This document shows positions 15,824 through 23,930 of a stretch of 64,000 nucleotides of DNA, one piece after another. The notes under the pieces are model-generated. The model saw only the letters and a list, made by a program, of their open reading frames with translations. It was not told the DNA's origin and made no database searches. Location: the NCBI GenBank assembly GCA_017640605.1, contig JAEPQH010000003.1:62001-126000 (forward strand). Direction: 5' to 3'. The DNA comes from Balneolaceae bacterium. GTDB taxonomy: Bacteria > Bacteroidota > Rhodothermia > Balneolales > Balneolaceae. Each line of letters opens with the position of its first letter. Within the stretch, counting starts at the first letter, position 1. The position numbers and the translations under genes were made by a program.

Positions 15824-16213
15824 TTAGGCTATTCGGATGGAATGTTCTTTTAGAAATTTTGTCAACTTTGATTTATCCAACTTTCCACTAGCAAGATCAA
15901 TAATAACAGAATACAATACTTTTTTATCCGCATTAATTCTGAAACCGTTAACATGTAAAAAGGTGAACATTGCAACAAGCGCCGTTCGTTTGTTTCCATC
16001 AATAAAGGGATGGTTTTTACATAAATGGAAACCATATGCAGCAGCCATTTCAAAGATCGACGAGTGTACATATTCACCACCAAAACTCTGCTTTGGAAGT
16101 GCTAGTGCCGACTCCAATAATCCTTCATCACGAATCCCCAAAGACCCACCGTAAGTTTCAATTTGGTGATTATGGAAGATTAAAATGGTTTCTTTGTCGA
16201 GAAACCGGATCAT
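15824..16213 (-). CDS. doc: Doc-type (Fic family) toxin
   Basis: 129-residue Fic-domain protein of the death-on-curing subgroup. The core motif HPFIDGNKRTALVAM begins at His68; together with the upstream GIRDEGLLESAL it identifies Doc. Known Doc proteins phosphorylate elongation factor Tu rather than AMPylate, because their motif departs from HPFxxGNGRxxR; the GNKRTA form here agrees with that. The start overlaps the antitoxin gene stop by four bases (ATGA), the usual layout for a toxin-antitoxin pair. The partner is an AbrB-type protein, not the classical Phd. A weak terminator-like hairpin follows. Confidence 0.9.
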   Translation of the reverse strand: MIRFLDKETILIFHNHQIETYGGSLGIRDEGLLESALALPKQSFGGEYVHSSIFEMAAAYGFHLCKNHPFIDGNKRTALVAMFTFLHVNGFRINADKKVLYSVIIDLASGKLDKSKLTKFLKEHSIRIA

Positions 16214-16431
16214 TTTGCAAGCTCTTTTAAGACATCCTTATAACTGACATTTAACTCTCTGTACGCTTCCGCCCAATCTTCAAATTCACTATCTATTTGT
16301 TTAAGCTGGAGCACTTTATCTATGGTTTCAATTTCTAGTTTGTCACCATCCTTTAAATGTAACTCTTCGATTACTTGTTTTGGCAAGGTAATACCCAAAC
16401 TATTCCCAATTTTTCTAATCTTTGTTTCCAT
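16210..16431 (-). CDS. AbrB/MazE-type antitoxin
   Basis: 73-residue SpoVT/AbrB swapped-hairpin DNA-binding protein: METKIRKIGNSLGITLPKQV then LKDGDKLEIE is the full AbrB fold, in residues 1-45. The remaining C-terminal 28 residues (EFEDWAEAYRELNVSYKDVLKEL) are a helical tail likely to bind and neutralise the downstream Doc toxin. It overlaps doc by four bases. Two copies of AAGTTATAA lie just upstream and are likely its autoregulatory operator. Identification as antitoxin rests on fold, size and gene order. Confidence 0.88.
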   Translation of the reverse strand: METKIRKIGNSLGITLPKQVIEELHLKDGDKLEIETIDKVLQLKQIDSEFEDWAEAYRELNVSYKDVLKELAK

Positions 16432-16443
16432 GACGAATTAATT

Positions 16444-16463
16444 AAGTTATAACCAAGTTATAA
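16444..16463. promoter_or_regulatory. Tandem AAGTTATAA operator candidate
   Basis: AAGTTATAA occurs at 16444-16452 and again at 16455-16463, eleven bases apart, one helical turn. The first copy extends to the perfect palindrome GTTATAAC. The pair sits between the antitoxin gene and the divergent TPR gene. TATCTTTA at 16469 could be a -7 box for the latter, so the site might affect both directions. Confidence 0.5.
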
Positions 16464-16527
16464 TACCTTATCTTTACATACTAATTAAAATTTATCTCTG
16501 TTTTTATTTATCACTATCATAGCTGAC

Positions 16528-18216
16528 ATGCATCCTCTGCTCAAAATAGCGTACTTATTCTTCTCCATTTTATTCGTGAGTTCACCTCTCGTTTTGGCAC
16601 AAGTTCAAAGCAACGAAGAACGGGAAGCAAAAACGGCTTATATCGAAGGATTAGAAGCATTCGTAAACGAGGAATATGATAGAGCCACTACCTTATTGCT
16701 TGAAGCCTACCAGGCTTTGAAACCGCAATCCGGAATCTCTTTCGCATTAGCTGACGTTTATTTTCTTCAAGAAGATTTACCAAACGCGGCACTCTTTGGT
16801 AAAGAAGCAGTTGAGTTGGAACCGACCAATAAATGGTACCGGTTTCGATTGGCCGAAATTTATCGAAGTGCCGGACAAAATCAGGCTACACTTGAGCAAT
16901 TAGCTGAATTATTGGAATACTATCCTGATGATTACGACGCTTTATTCATGCTTGCCGATACTCAAAGTGATTACGGAGAGCATCTTTCCTCGAACAACAC
17001 GCTAAACAGAGTGCTTCGGCTTACCGGCCCTAATCCAATAGTCTTGATTCGAAAATTCCAGAATTTTGAAGCCCTTGGAGTAGCAGATTCTGCACTTTCA
17101 CAACTGGAACAACTTCGCCTTGTTGAACCGGATAACCTGAACACATTGAATTTATTGGCGAATTATTACGAACGTGAAGGCGCATCTAACAAAGCCAAGA
17201 AAGTACTTAAAGATGCGCTGTATCGAAATGCAAGAGACCCTGAATCGTTGATAAATCTTGCAGGTATTTACATCGATGAACAAAAATGGGACAGCGCAGG
17301 AACTTTGCTGGGTAATTTTATAGAAGACCCAATCATCAACGCTGAGCAAAAATTCACCATTGCCCAATTCATGTATGCGCGGCAGCAGGATGATCCACAG
17401 AATATTCAACTCGAAATAGAAACCGCCCGGTTACTGGAACTCTATGCCAAATCAGCGCCGGAATATGGTCCTGCTTTTACTCTCGCCGGTCAGTTTTTTT
17501 CGATAATTGGTGAAATTGACAAAGCACTCGTCAAACTCGAACAAGCCAACAAATTACTGCCTCAGGATGATATCGCGTGGCGACAACGTTTGCAGTTATT
17601 GCTCCAAGAACAGCGTTATAACGATGTAATTTCTGTTGGATTGGAAGCAGACCAAAGTGTTCCTGAAGACGCCTTCATTCAGTTTTTTATCGGAACGGCA
17701 CATTTATTGAACGAAAATTCGCAGGAGGCAATCTCTTGGCTGGAACGAGCTTCAAGAGCTCCGGCTCGACGTCCATTCAAATCGGTTATTTATGGCACTC
17801 TTGGTGATTCTTATGCCGATCAGGAAAATTATGAAAATGCTGATCGCGTATATGAATTAGCGCTCCGTTATGATCCTCAAAATCATAATGCCATGAACAA
17901 TTATGCCTACAGTTTATCGGTTCGGGAAACCAATCTGGAGCGTGCTAAAGAATTAGCGTTACGAGCAATCGAACTTGCTCCTGAAAATGCCGCTTATTTG
18001 GATACCGTAGGCTGGGTTTATTTTAAATTAGGTGATAATGACCGCGCCCGGCGATTTATCCGTGCTTCCATCGATACCGGTGAAGCAAGTGCAGAAGTTT
18101 TGGAACACCTTGGTGATGTCTATGAAGCACTTGGTAACTTAGAAGAAGCAAAAAAATGGTGGAAACAAGCACTTGAACTTGATGCTACAAGAACACATCT
18201 AAACGAAAAAATTTGA
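16528..18216 (+). CDS. Secreted tetratricopeptide-repeat protein
   Basis: 562-residue protein with an N-terminal signal peptide (hydrophobic run IAYLFFSILFVSSPLVLA, cleavage probably after ALAQ-like LAQ around residue 25). The rest is a chain of TPR helices: clear units include EYDRATTLLLEAYQAL, ATLEQLAELLEYYPDDYDALF, YENADRVYELALRYDPQNHNAMNNYAYSL, LAPENAAYLDTVGWVYFKLGD, and LGNLEEAKKWWKQALELD at the end. TPR solenoids are protein-binding scaffolds; here it would be periplasmic or outer-membrane attached. It overlaps the DUF4292 gene by four bases, suggesting co-translation with the lipoprotein and the EnvC-like gene. The binding partner is not evident. Confidence 0.88.
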   Translation: MHPLLKIAYLFFSILFVSSPLVLAQVQSNEEREAKTAYIEGLEAFVNEEYDRATTLLLEAYQALKPQSGISFALADVYFLQEDLPNAALFGKEAVELEPTNKWYRFRLAEIYRSAGQNQATLEQLAELLEYYPDDYDALFMLADTQSDYGEHLSSNNTLNRVLRLTGPNPIVLIRKFQNFEALGVADSALSQLEQLRLVEPDNLNTLNLLANYYEREGASNKAKKVLKDALYRNARDPESLINLAGIYIDEQKWDSAGTLLGNFIEDPIINAEQKFTIAQFMYARQQDDPQNIQLEIETARLLELYAKSAPEYGPAFTLAGQFFSIIGEIDKALVKLEQANKLLPQDDIAWRQRLQLLLQEQRYNDVISVGLEADQSVPEDAFIQFFIGTAHLLNENSQEAISWLERASRAPARRPFKSVIYGTLGDSYADQENYENADRVYELALRYDPQNHNAMNNYAYSLSVRETNLERAKELALRAIELAPENAAYLDTVGWVYFKLGDNDRARRFIRASIDTGEASAEVLEHLGDVYEALGNLEEAKKWWKQALELDATRTHLNEKI

Positions 18217-18971
18217 TGCTTCGCCTCGTTTTGCTTTTCAGTTTTTCTCTGATATTCATCTCATGTAAATCGACCGCGCCGGCTATAAATACAGACGTGA
18301 GTAACTACTCACTTTCTAATGATTCCATTACGGAGGTCTTGGAAAAAACTCCCGATTATTCAGGTCAAATCACCTCAATTACGGGTAAAGGACGTGCTAT
18401 TGTGAGTGAACCCGGAAACAGCGAGCGAGCAACGATTGATTTCAGCGCCGATACGCTGTTAAGTTTATTAACCATCAAAAATCGAATTGGGATTGAAGGC
18501 GGTGCAATGCTAGTGGATCAAGATTCTATTCTGATCTATTACAAGCTTGATAACATCGCCCAAAAAGTGGCCATTAGTGATGGTCGACTTACCAGCTTAA
18601 ACGAGTTAGCTTCCATCAACCTGATAGATTTGCTGCATTTTAAGCTCACAGAAGAGTCGGTTGTTGAAGTGTATGAATCGGATGAAACGTATTTACTTCG
18701 TTTAGCTACCGATGGTGGTGTAATTGTTGATCGTGATGAGTATTTAATTCGAGAAGTGCGCCAACCTTATGGCACAGGTTTACCCTATTCCAAATTGATT
18801 TATGAGAATTATGGGGCTTTGAACGGCTACACTTTACCCAGAAAAATTACCATATTAAGTGCTGACGGTAATTCTAAAGTCGTATTTCAAATTCGATCAC
18901 TTCAGCTAAATCCGGAATCCTTAAACTTACAATTGGACATCCCCTCAAATATTATCATCGATCGATTATGA
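18213..18971 (+). CDS. DUF4292 lipoprotein
   Basis: 252-residue putative lipoprotein. The signal LRLVLLFSFSLIFIS ends in a lipobox-like FISC (Cys18 or 19), so the mature protein should be lipid-anchored. The body matches the Bacteroidota DUF4292 family: ITGKGRAIVSEPGNSERATIDFSADTL early on, LLTIKNRIGIEGGAMLVDQDSILIYYKLDNIAQK in the middle, and LPRKITILSADGNSKVVFQIRSLQLNP near the end, an all-beta architecture resembling LolB/LolA-type lipoprotein carriers. Function is not established. ATGA overlaps at both ends join it to the TPR and EnvC-like genes, pointing to a shared envelope role. Confidence 0.82.
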   Translation: MMLRLVLLFSFSLIFISCKSTAPAINTDVSNYSLSNDSITEVLEKTPDYSGQITSITGKGRAIVSEPGNSERATIDFSADTLLSLLTIKNRIGIEGGAMLVDQDSILIYYKLDNIAQKVAISDGRLTSLNELASINLIDLLHFKLTEESVVEVYESDETYLLRLATDGGVIVDRDEYLIREVRQPYGTGLPYSKLIYENYGALNGYTLPRKITILSADGNSKVVFQIRSLQLNPESLNLQLDIPSNIIIDRL

Positions 18972-20272
18972 GAATTCTCAGTTTACTCTTACTGATGTTG
19001 ATAGGATTCAGCTCGTCCTCAATGGCTCAAACCTATGAGGAGAAACGAAAAGAAATATTAAATCGACAAACAAATACACGGGCAGAGATTAATGTGTTGG
19101 ATGCGCGTATCAAAACCTATCAACAGCGAATTCAGCAAACAGAAAACCGATACGAAGAACTGTACAAACAATATCAGAATCTAAACCGCCTAATTTCTCT
19201 GCAAGACGATAAAATTTCTACCCTCGAACTCGAGCAACGGCAAATACAAGAAGAGATTGAACTCACTGAAAGTGAAATAAGCCTACGAGAAAAAGATCTG
19301 GAACAGCTGAAGCAAAATCTGCGAGATATTCTGCTTTATACTTATAAAAACGGACGTACTTCCAATCTCGAGTTAATTGTTACCGCCGGCTCTATCAATC
19401 AAATGGTGATTCGCAGTTATTATCTGCAAAAACTAGAAGAGCAAAAGGAAAAGCAAGCTGAGCAAATTCGAATCCGTCAGCGTGAATTAGAAGGCGTAAA
19501 AGACGATTTACAGGAAAGCTTGGTAAAAAACGAAATAGTATTGAGCGAAATAAGAGATGAAAAGGTAGAACTAAGCTCACAGCAAACCATACAACGAAAT
19601 AACGTAGAAAAAATAAAAGCTGAAAGTAGCGACTTGCTTTCAGAGCTTCGTACAATCAGGCAACAAAGGGAAAATCTGGAATCCTCGTTCGCCAACCTGA
19701 TTTCCATGGAAGATGAACTTCGCCGTGCAGAAAACGAACGATTAGAGCGACTAGCTGCTGCCCGAAATATCGCCGATGCCGCTCGACGGGCAGAAGAAGT
19801 GGCTAAGTATTCTACTCCAACGAGAACCTATTTCGTATCCGACGAAACCCTTGCCGCTTACGAACGAACGTTTGCAGCCTCAAAAGGTGCGCTACAATGG
19901 CCGGTAGATTCTAAAACCGTTTCCAAGAAATTCGGGGTAACACGAAATCCTCTTTACGGCACAAGAACCGAGCATCCCGGAATAAATATCGTGGCGGATC
20001 CTGGTTCAGAAGTTCGAGTGGTTGCCGATGGCTATGTGTTTGCCATTCGCCCTATTCCGGGGTACGGTGACGTAGTTTTTGTAAAACACGGAACATACTA
20101 TACTGCTTATGGCAATCTTAGCCAGGTTAATGTGCAGCAATCAAGCATCCTACGTGCAGGTCAAATGATAGGTCGCTCTGGCACAGATGCTTCTATATTG
20201 GGAGAGTCCCTCTTCTTTATGGTTCTCAAAAACACAAAAAATTTAAATCCTGAAGATTGGCTGGAACGCTAA
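18968..20272 (+). CDS. EnvC-like murein hydrolase activator with degenerate LytM domain
   Basis: 434 residues: signal peptide (1-21, ending SMAQ), a long coiled coil (about 25-265, rich in Q/E/R heptads), then a LytM/M23 domain at about 315-434. In active M23 peptidases zinc is held by HxxxD and HxH. Here the first motif reads HPGIN (Asp replaced by Asn) and the LHFE-type motif reads LFFM (His lost); YTxYxHL reads YTAYGNL. The domain is therefore predicted inactive, as in E. coli EnvC, which activates amidases at the septum. The likely role is recruiting and activating an N-acetylmuramoyl-L-alanine amidase during cell separation. Co-transcribed with the two genes before it. Confidence 0.88.
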   Translation: MRILSLLLLMLIGFSSSSMAQTYEEKRKEILNRQTNTRAEINVLDARIKTYQQRIQQTENRYEELYKQYQNLNRLISLQDDKISTLELEQRQIQEEIELTESEISLREKDLEQLKQNLRDILLYTYKNGRTSNLELIVTAGSINQMVIRSYYLQKLEEQKEKQAEQIRIRQRELEGVKDDLQESLVKNEIVLSEIRDEKVELSSQQTIQRNNVEKIKAESSDLLSELRTIRQQRENLESSFANLISMEDELRRAENERLERLAAARNIADAARRAEEVAKYSTPTRTYFVSDETLAAYERTFAASKGALQWPVDSKTVSKKFGVTRNPLYGTRTEHPGINIVADPGSEVRVVADGYVFAIRPIPGYGDVVFVKHGTYYTAYGNLSQVNVQQSSILRAGQMIGRSGTDASILGESLFFMVLKNTKNLNPEDWLER

Positions 20273-20367
20273 TTTTCCATTACTGTTTTTTTCGCCAACA
20301 AAGCTTTTACTTCTTTACCTTTGCTATTTAGGCGTGTAACTCTGAATTCCCAAAACTAACCACCGCA

Positions 20368-20838
20368 TTGGACAATCTTCCAAGACTCTCATTTTATCTA
20401 TCGGGTATAATCATCGTTTCCGGTGCTTTTACTCTTTTCACCACCGACTTCCTCATAAAAATTGCAGATCCCGGAATAACAGGCACTCTGTTTCTACTTG
20501 CTTATGGATTGGTGTACATGAACATCACCTTTGTAGTTAGTCGCAGATTTATGCGCCGTTTAGATGGAGCCAGTAAGCTTCCATATCTATTTGCATTCTT
20601 AGTTGCCTTCCCTCCATTAATTTGGTCATATGTTCATGACGCCGGGCTATTCGGAACCATCGAAGTGGTATATTTAATAACAGTGGGATTTGGATGCATA
20701 CTAGGTGGTTATTTCGGGCAACGTGCAGGTATTAAAGCACAGGCTAAATTCAAAGAAGAGCTCTACGAATACCTCAAACAATCGGGTCAATTACCCGACG
20801 AGCTTAAACGCCCACACGACAATCTGAATAAAAACTAA
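20368..20838 (+). CDS. Small integral membrane protein, function unknown
   Basis: 156 residues with four predicted transmembrane segments: GIIIVSGAFTLFTTDFLI, GTLFLLAYGLVYMNITFVV, LPYLFAFLVAFPPLIWSYV, and VVYLITVGFGCILGGYFG. A charged C-terminal tail follows (KFKEELYEYLKQSGQLPDEL). The only start in frame before the first helix is TTG at 20368, so the exact N-terminus is uncertain. I do not recognise a family. It lies 95 bases after the EnvC-like gene and three bases before the M28 peptidase gene. Confidence 0.7.
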   Translation: MDNLPRLSFYLSGIIIVSGAFTLFTTDFLIKIADPGITGTLFLLAYGLVYMNITFVVSRRFMRRLDGASKLPYLFAFLVAFPPLIWSYVHDAGLFGTIEVVYLITVGFGCILGGYFGQRAGIKAQAKFKEELYEYLKQSGQLPDELKRPHDNLNKN

Positions 20839-20841
20839 CAC

Positions 20842-22218
20842 ATGAAACAGTCCTTAATCGCCGCCCTACTCGTTATAATGATTTGTGTTTTCTCTGGTAC
20901 AAGCAGTGCGCAAATCACCCCGGAAATTTTACATACCATTGGAACTGCCGCCAGTGCCAGTAATCTCGAAAATGATATTAGAACTCTGGCTGATTTTGGG
21001 ACTCGACATACAATGTCTGATACCGTTTCAAACACCCGTGGAATTGGAGCTGCTAGGCGTTGGATAAAAGCAGAATTCGAAAAGATTTCGGAAGAGTGTG
21101 GCGGATGTCTCGAAGTATTTTATGTTAGCGACTACATTGAAGGAGATGAAAATTCTCGAATCCCGGTAACGACTAAGATTGTAAATGTAATTGCCATTCA
21201 GCGTGGCTATGCCGATCCTAATCGCTTTGTAATGATGAGTGGAGATATCGACTCCCGAGTTTCGGACAATTTAGACGCCACTTCTGATTCGCCCGGAGCT
21301 AACGATAATGCTTCCGGAATGGCGGGCACTATTGAAGCCGCACGCATCCTAAGCAACTATGAATTCCCAAGTTCAATTATTTATGCTGGGTTAAGTGGCG
21401 AAGAGCAAGGTTTATTTGGCGGACAGATTGTAGCAGATTACGCACTCGAACAAGGCTGGAGAATAAAAGCCGTGCTCAACAACGATATGATTGGAAATAT
21501 CAAAGGCATTAATGGTGTAATTGATAATACCACTGCGCGTGTTTTTTCGGAAGGTACCCGAGCGGTTGAAACAGAACGAGATGCTCGTATCCGAAGGTTC
21601 ACAGGTGGCGAAGTCGATTCCCCATCACGAAATATTGCCCGTTATGTGGATGTAATGGCCGATAAATATATTCCTAATCTTGATATCATGATGATCTACC
21701 GTCTTGACAGATTTGGGCGAGGTGGACATCACCGACCTTTTAATGATGCGGGCATTCCGGGCGTTCGCATTATGGAAACCAACGAGAATTATGTGATGCA
21801 ACATCAGGATTTACGAGTGGAAGACGGCATTAAATACGGCGACACTATTGATGGCGTTGATTTTGATTATGCTGCGAAACTAACCAATCTGAACGCGGTA
21901 GTTTTGGCCGGGATGGCATGGGCACCCAGCCCGCCGGCAAATGTGCAAATCAGAGGAGCAGTTCGGCCAAGTACAACACTTAGTTGGAGTGCTTTAGATG
22001 AAGAACAAAATCCTCAACTTGCTGGGTATAAGATTTATTGGCGCTTAACCGATCACAACCAATGGCAGTGGAGCGTGTTTGTTCCCGCCGATAAAACCGA
22101 GCATACACTCGAAAATGTAGTTATCGACAATTACTTGTTTGGAGTAGCTTCGGTTTCGAAAGAAGGATTTGAAAGTCCCGTGGTTTTTCCGGGCCCGAAT
22201 GGTAGCTTTGGTGAATAA
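20842..22218 (+). CDS. Secreted M28 family metallopeptidase
   Basis: 458 residues with signal peptide (cleavage near SSAQ, residue 24). The catalytic domain spans about 40-355: SPGANDNASGMAGTIEAARIL (bridging Asp155), LSGEEQGLFGG (catalytic Glu187/188), VLNNDMIGN (Asp215), and GGHHRPFNDAGIPGVRIME (final His ligand). Where M28 enzymes normally show a zinc-binding His in a GxHxDS context, this one reads SGDIDSR, with Asp135 in the His place. The last 100 residues look like a fibronectin-III-type domain (PSTTLSWSALDEEQNPQLAGYKIYWR). Likely a periplasmic or secreted aminopeptidase; substrate unknown. Confidence 0.87.
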   Translation: MKQSLIAALLVIMICVFSGTSSAQITPEILHTIGTAASASNLENDIRTLADFGTRHTMSDTVSNTRGIGAARRWIKAEFEKISEECGGCLEVFYVSDYIEGDENSRIPVTTKIVNVIAIQRGYADPNRFVMMSGDIDSRVSDNLDATSDSPGANDNASGMAGTIEAARILSNYEFPSSIIYAGLSGEEQGLFGGQIVADYALEQGWRIKAVLNNDMIGNIKGINGVIDNTTARVFSEGTRAVETERDARIRRFTGGEVDSPSRNIARYVDVMADKYIPNLDIMMIYRLDRFGRGGHHRPFNDAGIPGVRIMETNENYVMQHQDLRVEDGIKYGDTIDGVDFDYAAKLTNLNAVVLAGMAWAPSPPANVQIRGAVRPSTTLSWSALDEEQNPQLAGYKIYWRLTDHNQWQWSVFVPADKTEHTLENVVIDNYLFGVASVSKEGFESPVVFPGPNGSFGE

Positions 22219-22240
22219 TCATTAAGTAGCTTTGTGATTA

Positions 22241-23824
22241 TTAGGTTCGCTTATTCTTGGGAATAATCTTCACACTTTTCCCGGTTATCTCTTCCAATAA
22301 TTTACGCTTTCGCATTGCGCCCCAGATCTCCAACTGGGGTTCGTCGATGGTGGAGATTTCGAAAGTCAGCTCATCTTTATTTTCAGTAATTTCCAATTGC
22401 TCTACGTTTTGATAATGGCTTCGATCTAAACCATCGGCAACGCGTAAAATTCCGGACAGTTTTTTAATTCGTTGTTTTATCGGCTTTGCCAGAGTCCAAT
22501 AATCAGTGTGGCGCTTTTTAGGTGTAGATCGGCGATGATATCTGGCAACATGAGCCATTATCTCGATTTCATCTTCTGAAAACCCTTTTAGATCGGCATT
22601 TCGAATTAAATACAGCGCATGTTTATGATGTGCTTTGTGCGAAATGTAATACCCAATATCATGCAAATAAGCTGATAATTTGAGCAATTCTCTATCTTCA
22701 TCAATTAATCCTATTTCATCTTTAAGATGATCAAAAATAATGAGGGCTAACTTTGCTACATGTCGAGAGTGGTCCTCATGCCAACTGCATTTACGTAGCA
22801 ATTCGAACACACTTCGAACCCTTGGATCCGAAAATTCTTCGCCCGACGGTAAGCCAATCATTTCATTCTTCAAGTACCGGATAATAATGCCTTCTCGAAG
22901 TGCTTGAGTAGATATTTTAGTCTGCTCAAATCCAAAGGTTTCGAATAACCAGCGCACTAAAACAACGCCGGTGTTAATAAACCTAACTCGCTTTGCATCC
23001 AAGCCTTTTACACTTAGTCGCTGGCTTTCGTCCAGAGTGATGAACTCATCATAGAACCTCATAAAATCTTCTTTGCTAAAACTAAACTCATTCAGAGTTA
23101 TATCAACAGGAAGCCCTTTTCGGGCGGCAATCATAGAAGCGATCGCCTGCATCGTACCGGAAGAACCAATCATTGTTTTTACACCAAATTTTTCGATCAA
23201 AGGTGGGAGTTCCTCTAATTCAGCGGTATAATGTGCTTCGAGATTAGCTATGTCTTTTTCAGCTATAGGATCTTTTGGCGCAAAGACGTCCGTCATGCGA
23301 GAAACACCGATTTTGCGACTCAATAAATGATGAAAAATGTTTTGATTTAGTATGATGAACTCGACACTTCCACCCCCGATGTCTACCACCATTTCTGCAT
23401 TATCTTTCAATAACATGCCATGCTGAACGGCATAGCCAATTAACTCCGCTTCAACAGTTCCCGGTATTGCTTTTATTTTTATACCCACTTGATCGATACT
23501 CGCCTGAATAAACTCCCCGCCATTTTCTGCTTCACGAATTGCACTCGTCGCAAAGGCCAGTATTTTTTCTACTTCATAGCTATCGCAAAGTACCTTAATC
23601 TTTTTGAGCGCATCAATACCGCGTGCAAATGCATCATCAGCAAGTCGAGTTCCTAGTCCTCCTTTTGCTAATTCTACCATTTCTTTCAGGTCTTCGATCC
23701 TGCGAAAACTTCCATCCGTAAATAAATCTGCAATTACCGCATGAAAGGAATTTGTACCTAAATCGATGGCTGCGATGCGCTTTACAAATCGAGGTTGCGA
23801 GTCATCGGCTCCAATAATATCCAT
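22241..23824 (-). CDS. ppx: Ppx/GppA phosphatase with HD domain
   Basis: Exopolyphosphatase/guanosine pentaphosphate phosphatase, 527 residues, cytoplasmic. It has the ASKHA-fold N-terminal half: AAIDLGTNSFHAVIAD (about 18-33) and DIGGGSVEFIIL (about 145-156) are the two phosphate-binding loops, and GSSGTMQAIASMIAARKG follows. The C-terminal half carries an HD-type domain (SWHEDHSRHVAKLALIIFDHL, then SAYLHDIGYYISHKAHHKHALYLI), as in longer Ppx proteins. It would hydrolyse polyphosphate or pppGpp in nutrient and stress responses. Gene stands alone on the minus strand between two plus-strand genes. Confidence 0.92.
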   Translation of the reverse strand: MDIIGADDSQPRFVKRIAAIDLGTNSFHAVIADLFTDGSFRRIEDLKEMVELAKGGLGTRLADDAFARGIDALKKIKVLCDSYEVEKILAFATSAIREAENGGEFIQASIDQVGIKIKAIPGTVEAELIGYAVQHGMLLKDNAEMVVDIGGGSVEFIILNQNIFHHLLSRKIGVSRMTDVFAPKDPIAEKDIANLEAHYTAELEELPPLIEKFGVKTMIGSSGTMQAIASMIAARKGLPVDITLNEFSFSKEDFMRFYDEFITLDESQRLSVKGLDAKRVRFINTGVVLVRWLFETFGFEQTKISTQALREGIIIRYLKNEMIGLPSGEEFSDPRVRSVFELLRKCSWHEDHSRHVAKLALIIFDHLKDEIGLIDEDRELLKLSAYLHDIGYYISHKAHHKHALYLIRNADLKGFSEDEIEIMAHVARYHRRSTPKKRHTDYWTLAKPIKQRIKKLSGILRVADGLDRSHYQNVEQLEITENKDELTFEISTIDEPQLEIWGAMRKRKLLEEITGKSVKIIPKNKRT

Positions 23825-23930
23825 AAAAATTGTTGTTAATCAATTAATGTACTAAATCGTGATCTTGTACTGTTTTTAATATTACGAATAACCTACTTTT
23901 CTTTCAGAATTCATCAAGCACACAATACAT

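Noticed and set aside
22214..22242. Inverted repeat AATAATCA ... TGATTATT between the M28 and Ppx genes
   Set aside because: Stem is nearly all A/T, the loop is 13 bases and no T-run follows on either strand, so it was not called a terminator.
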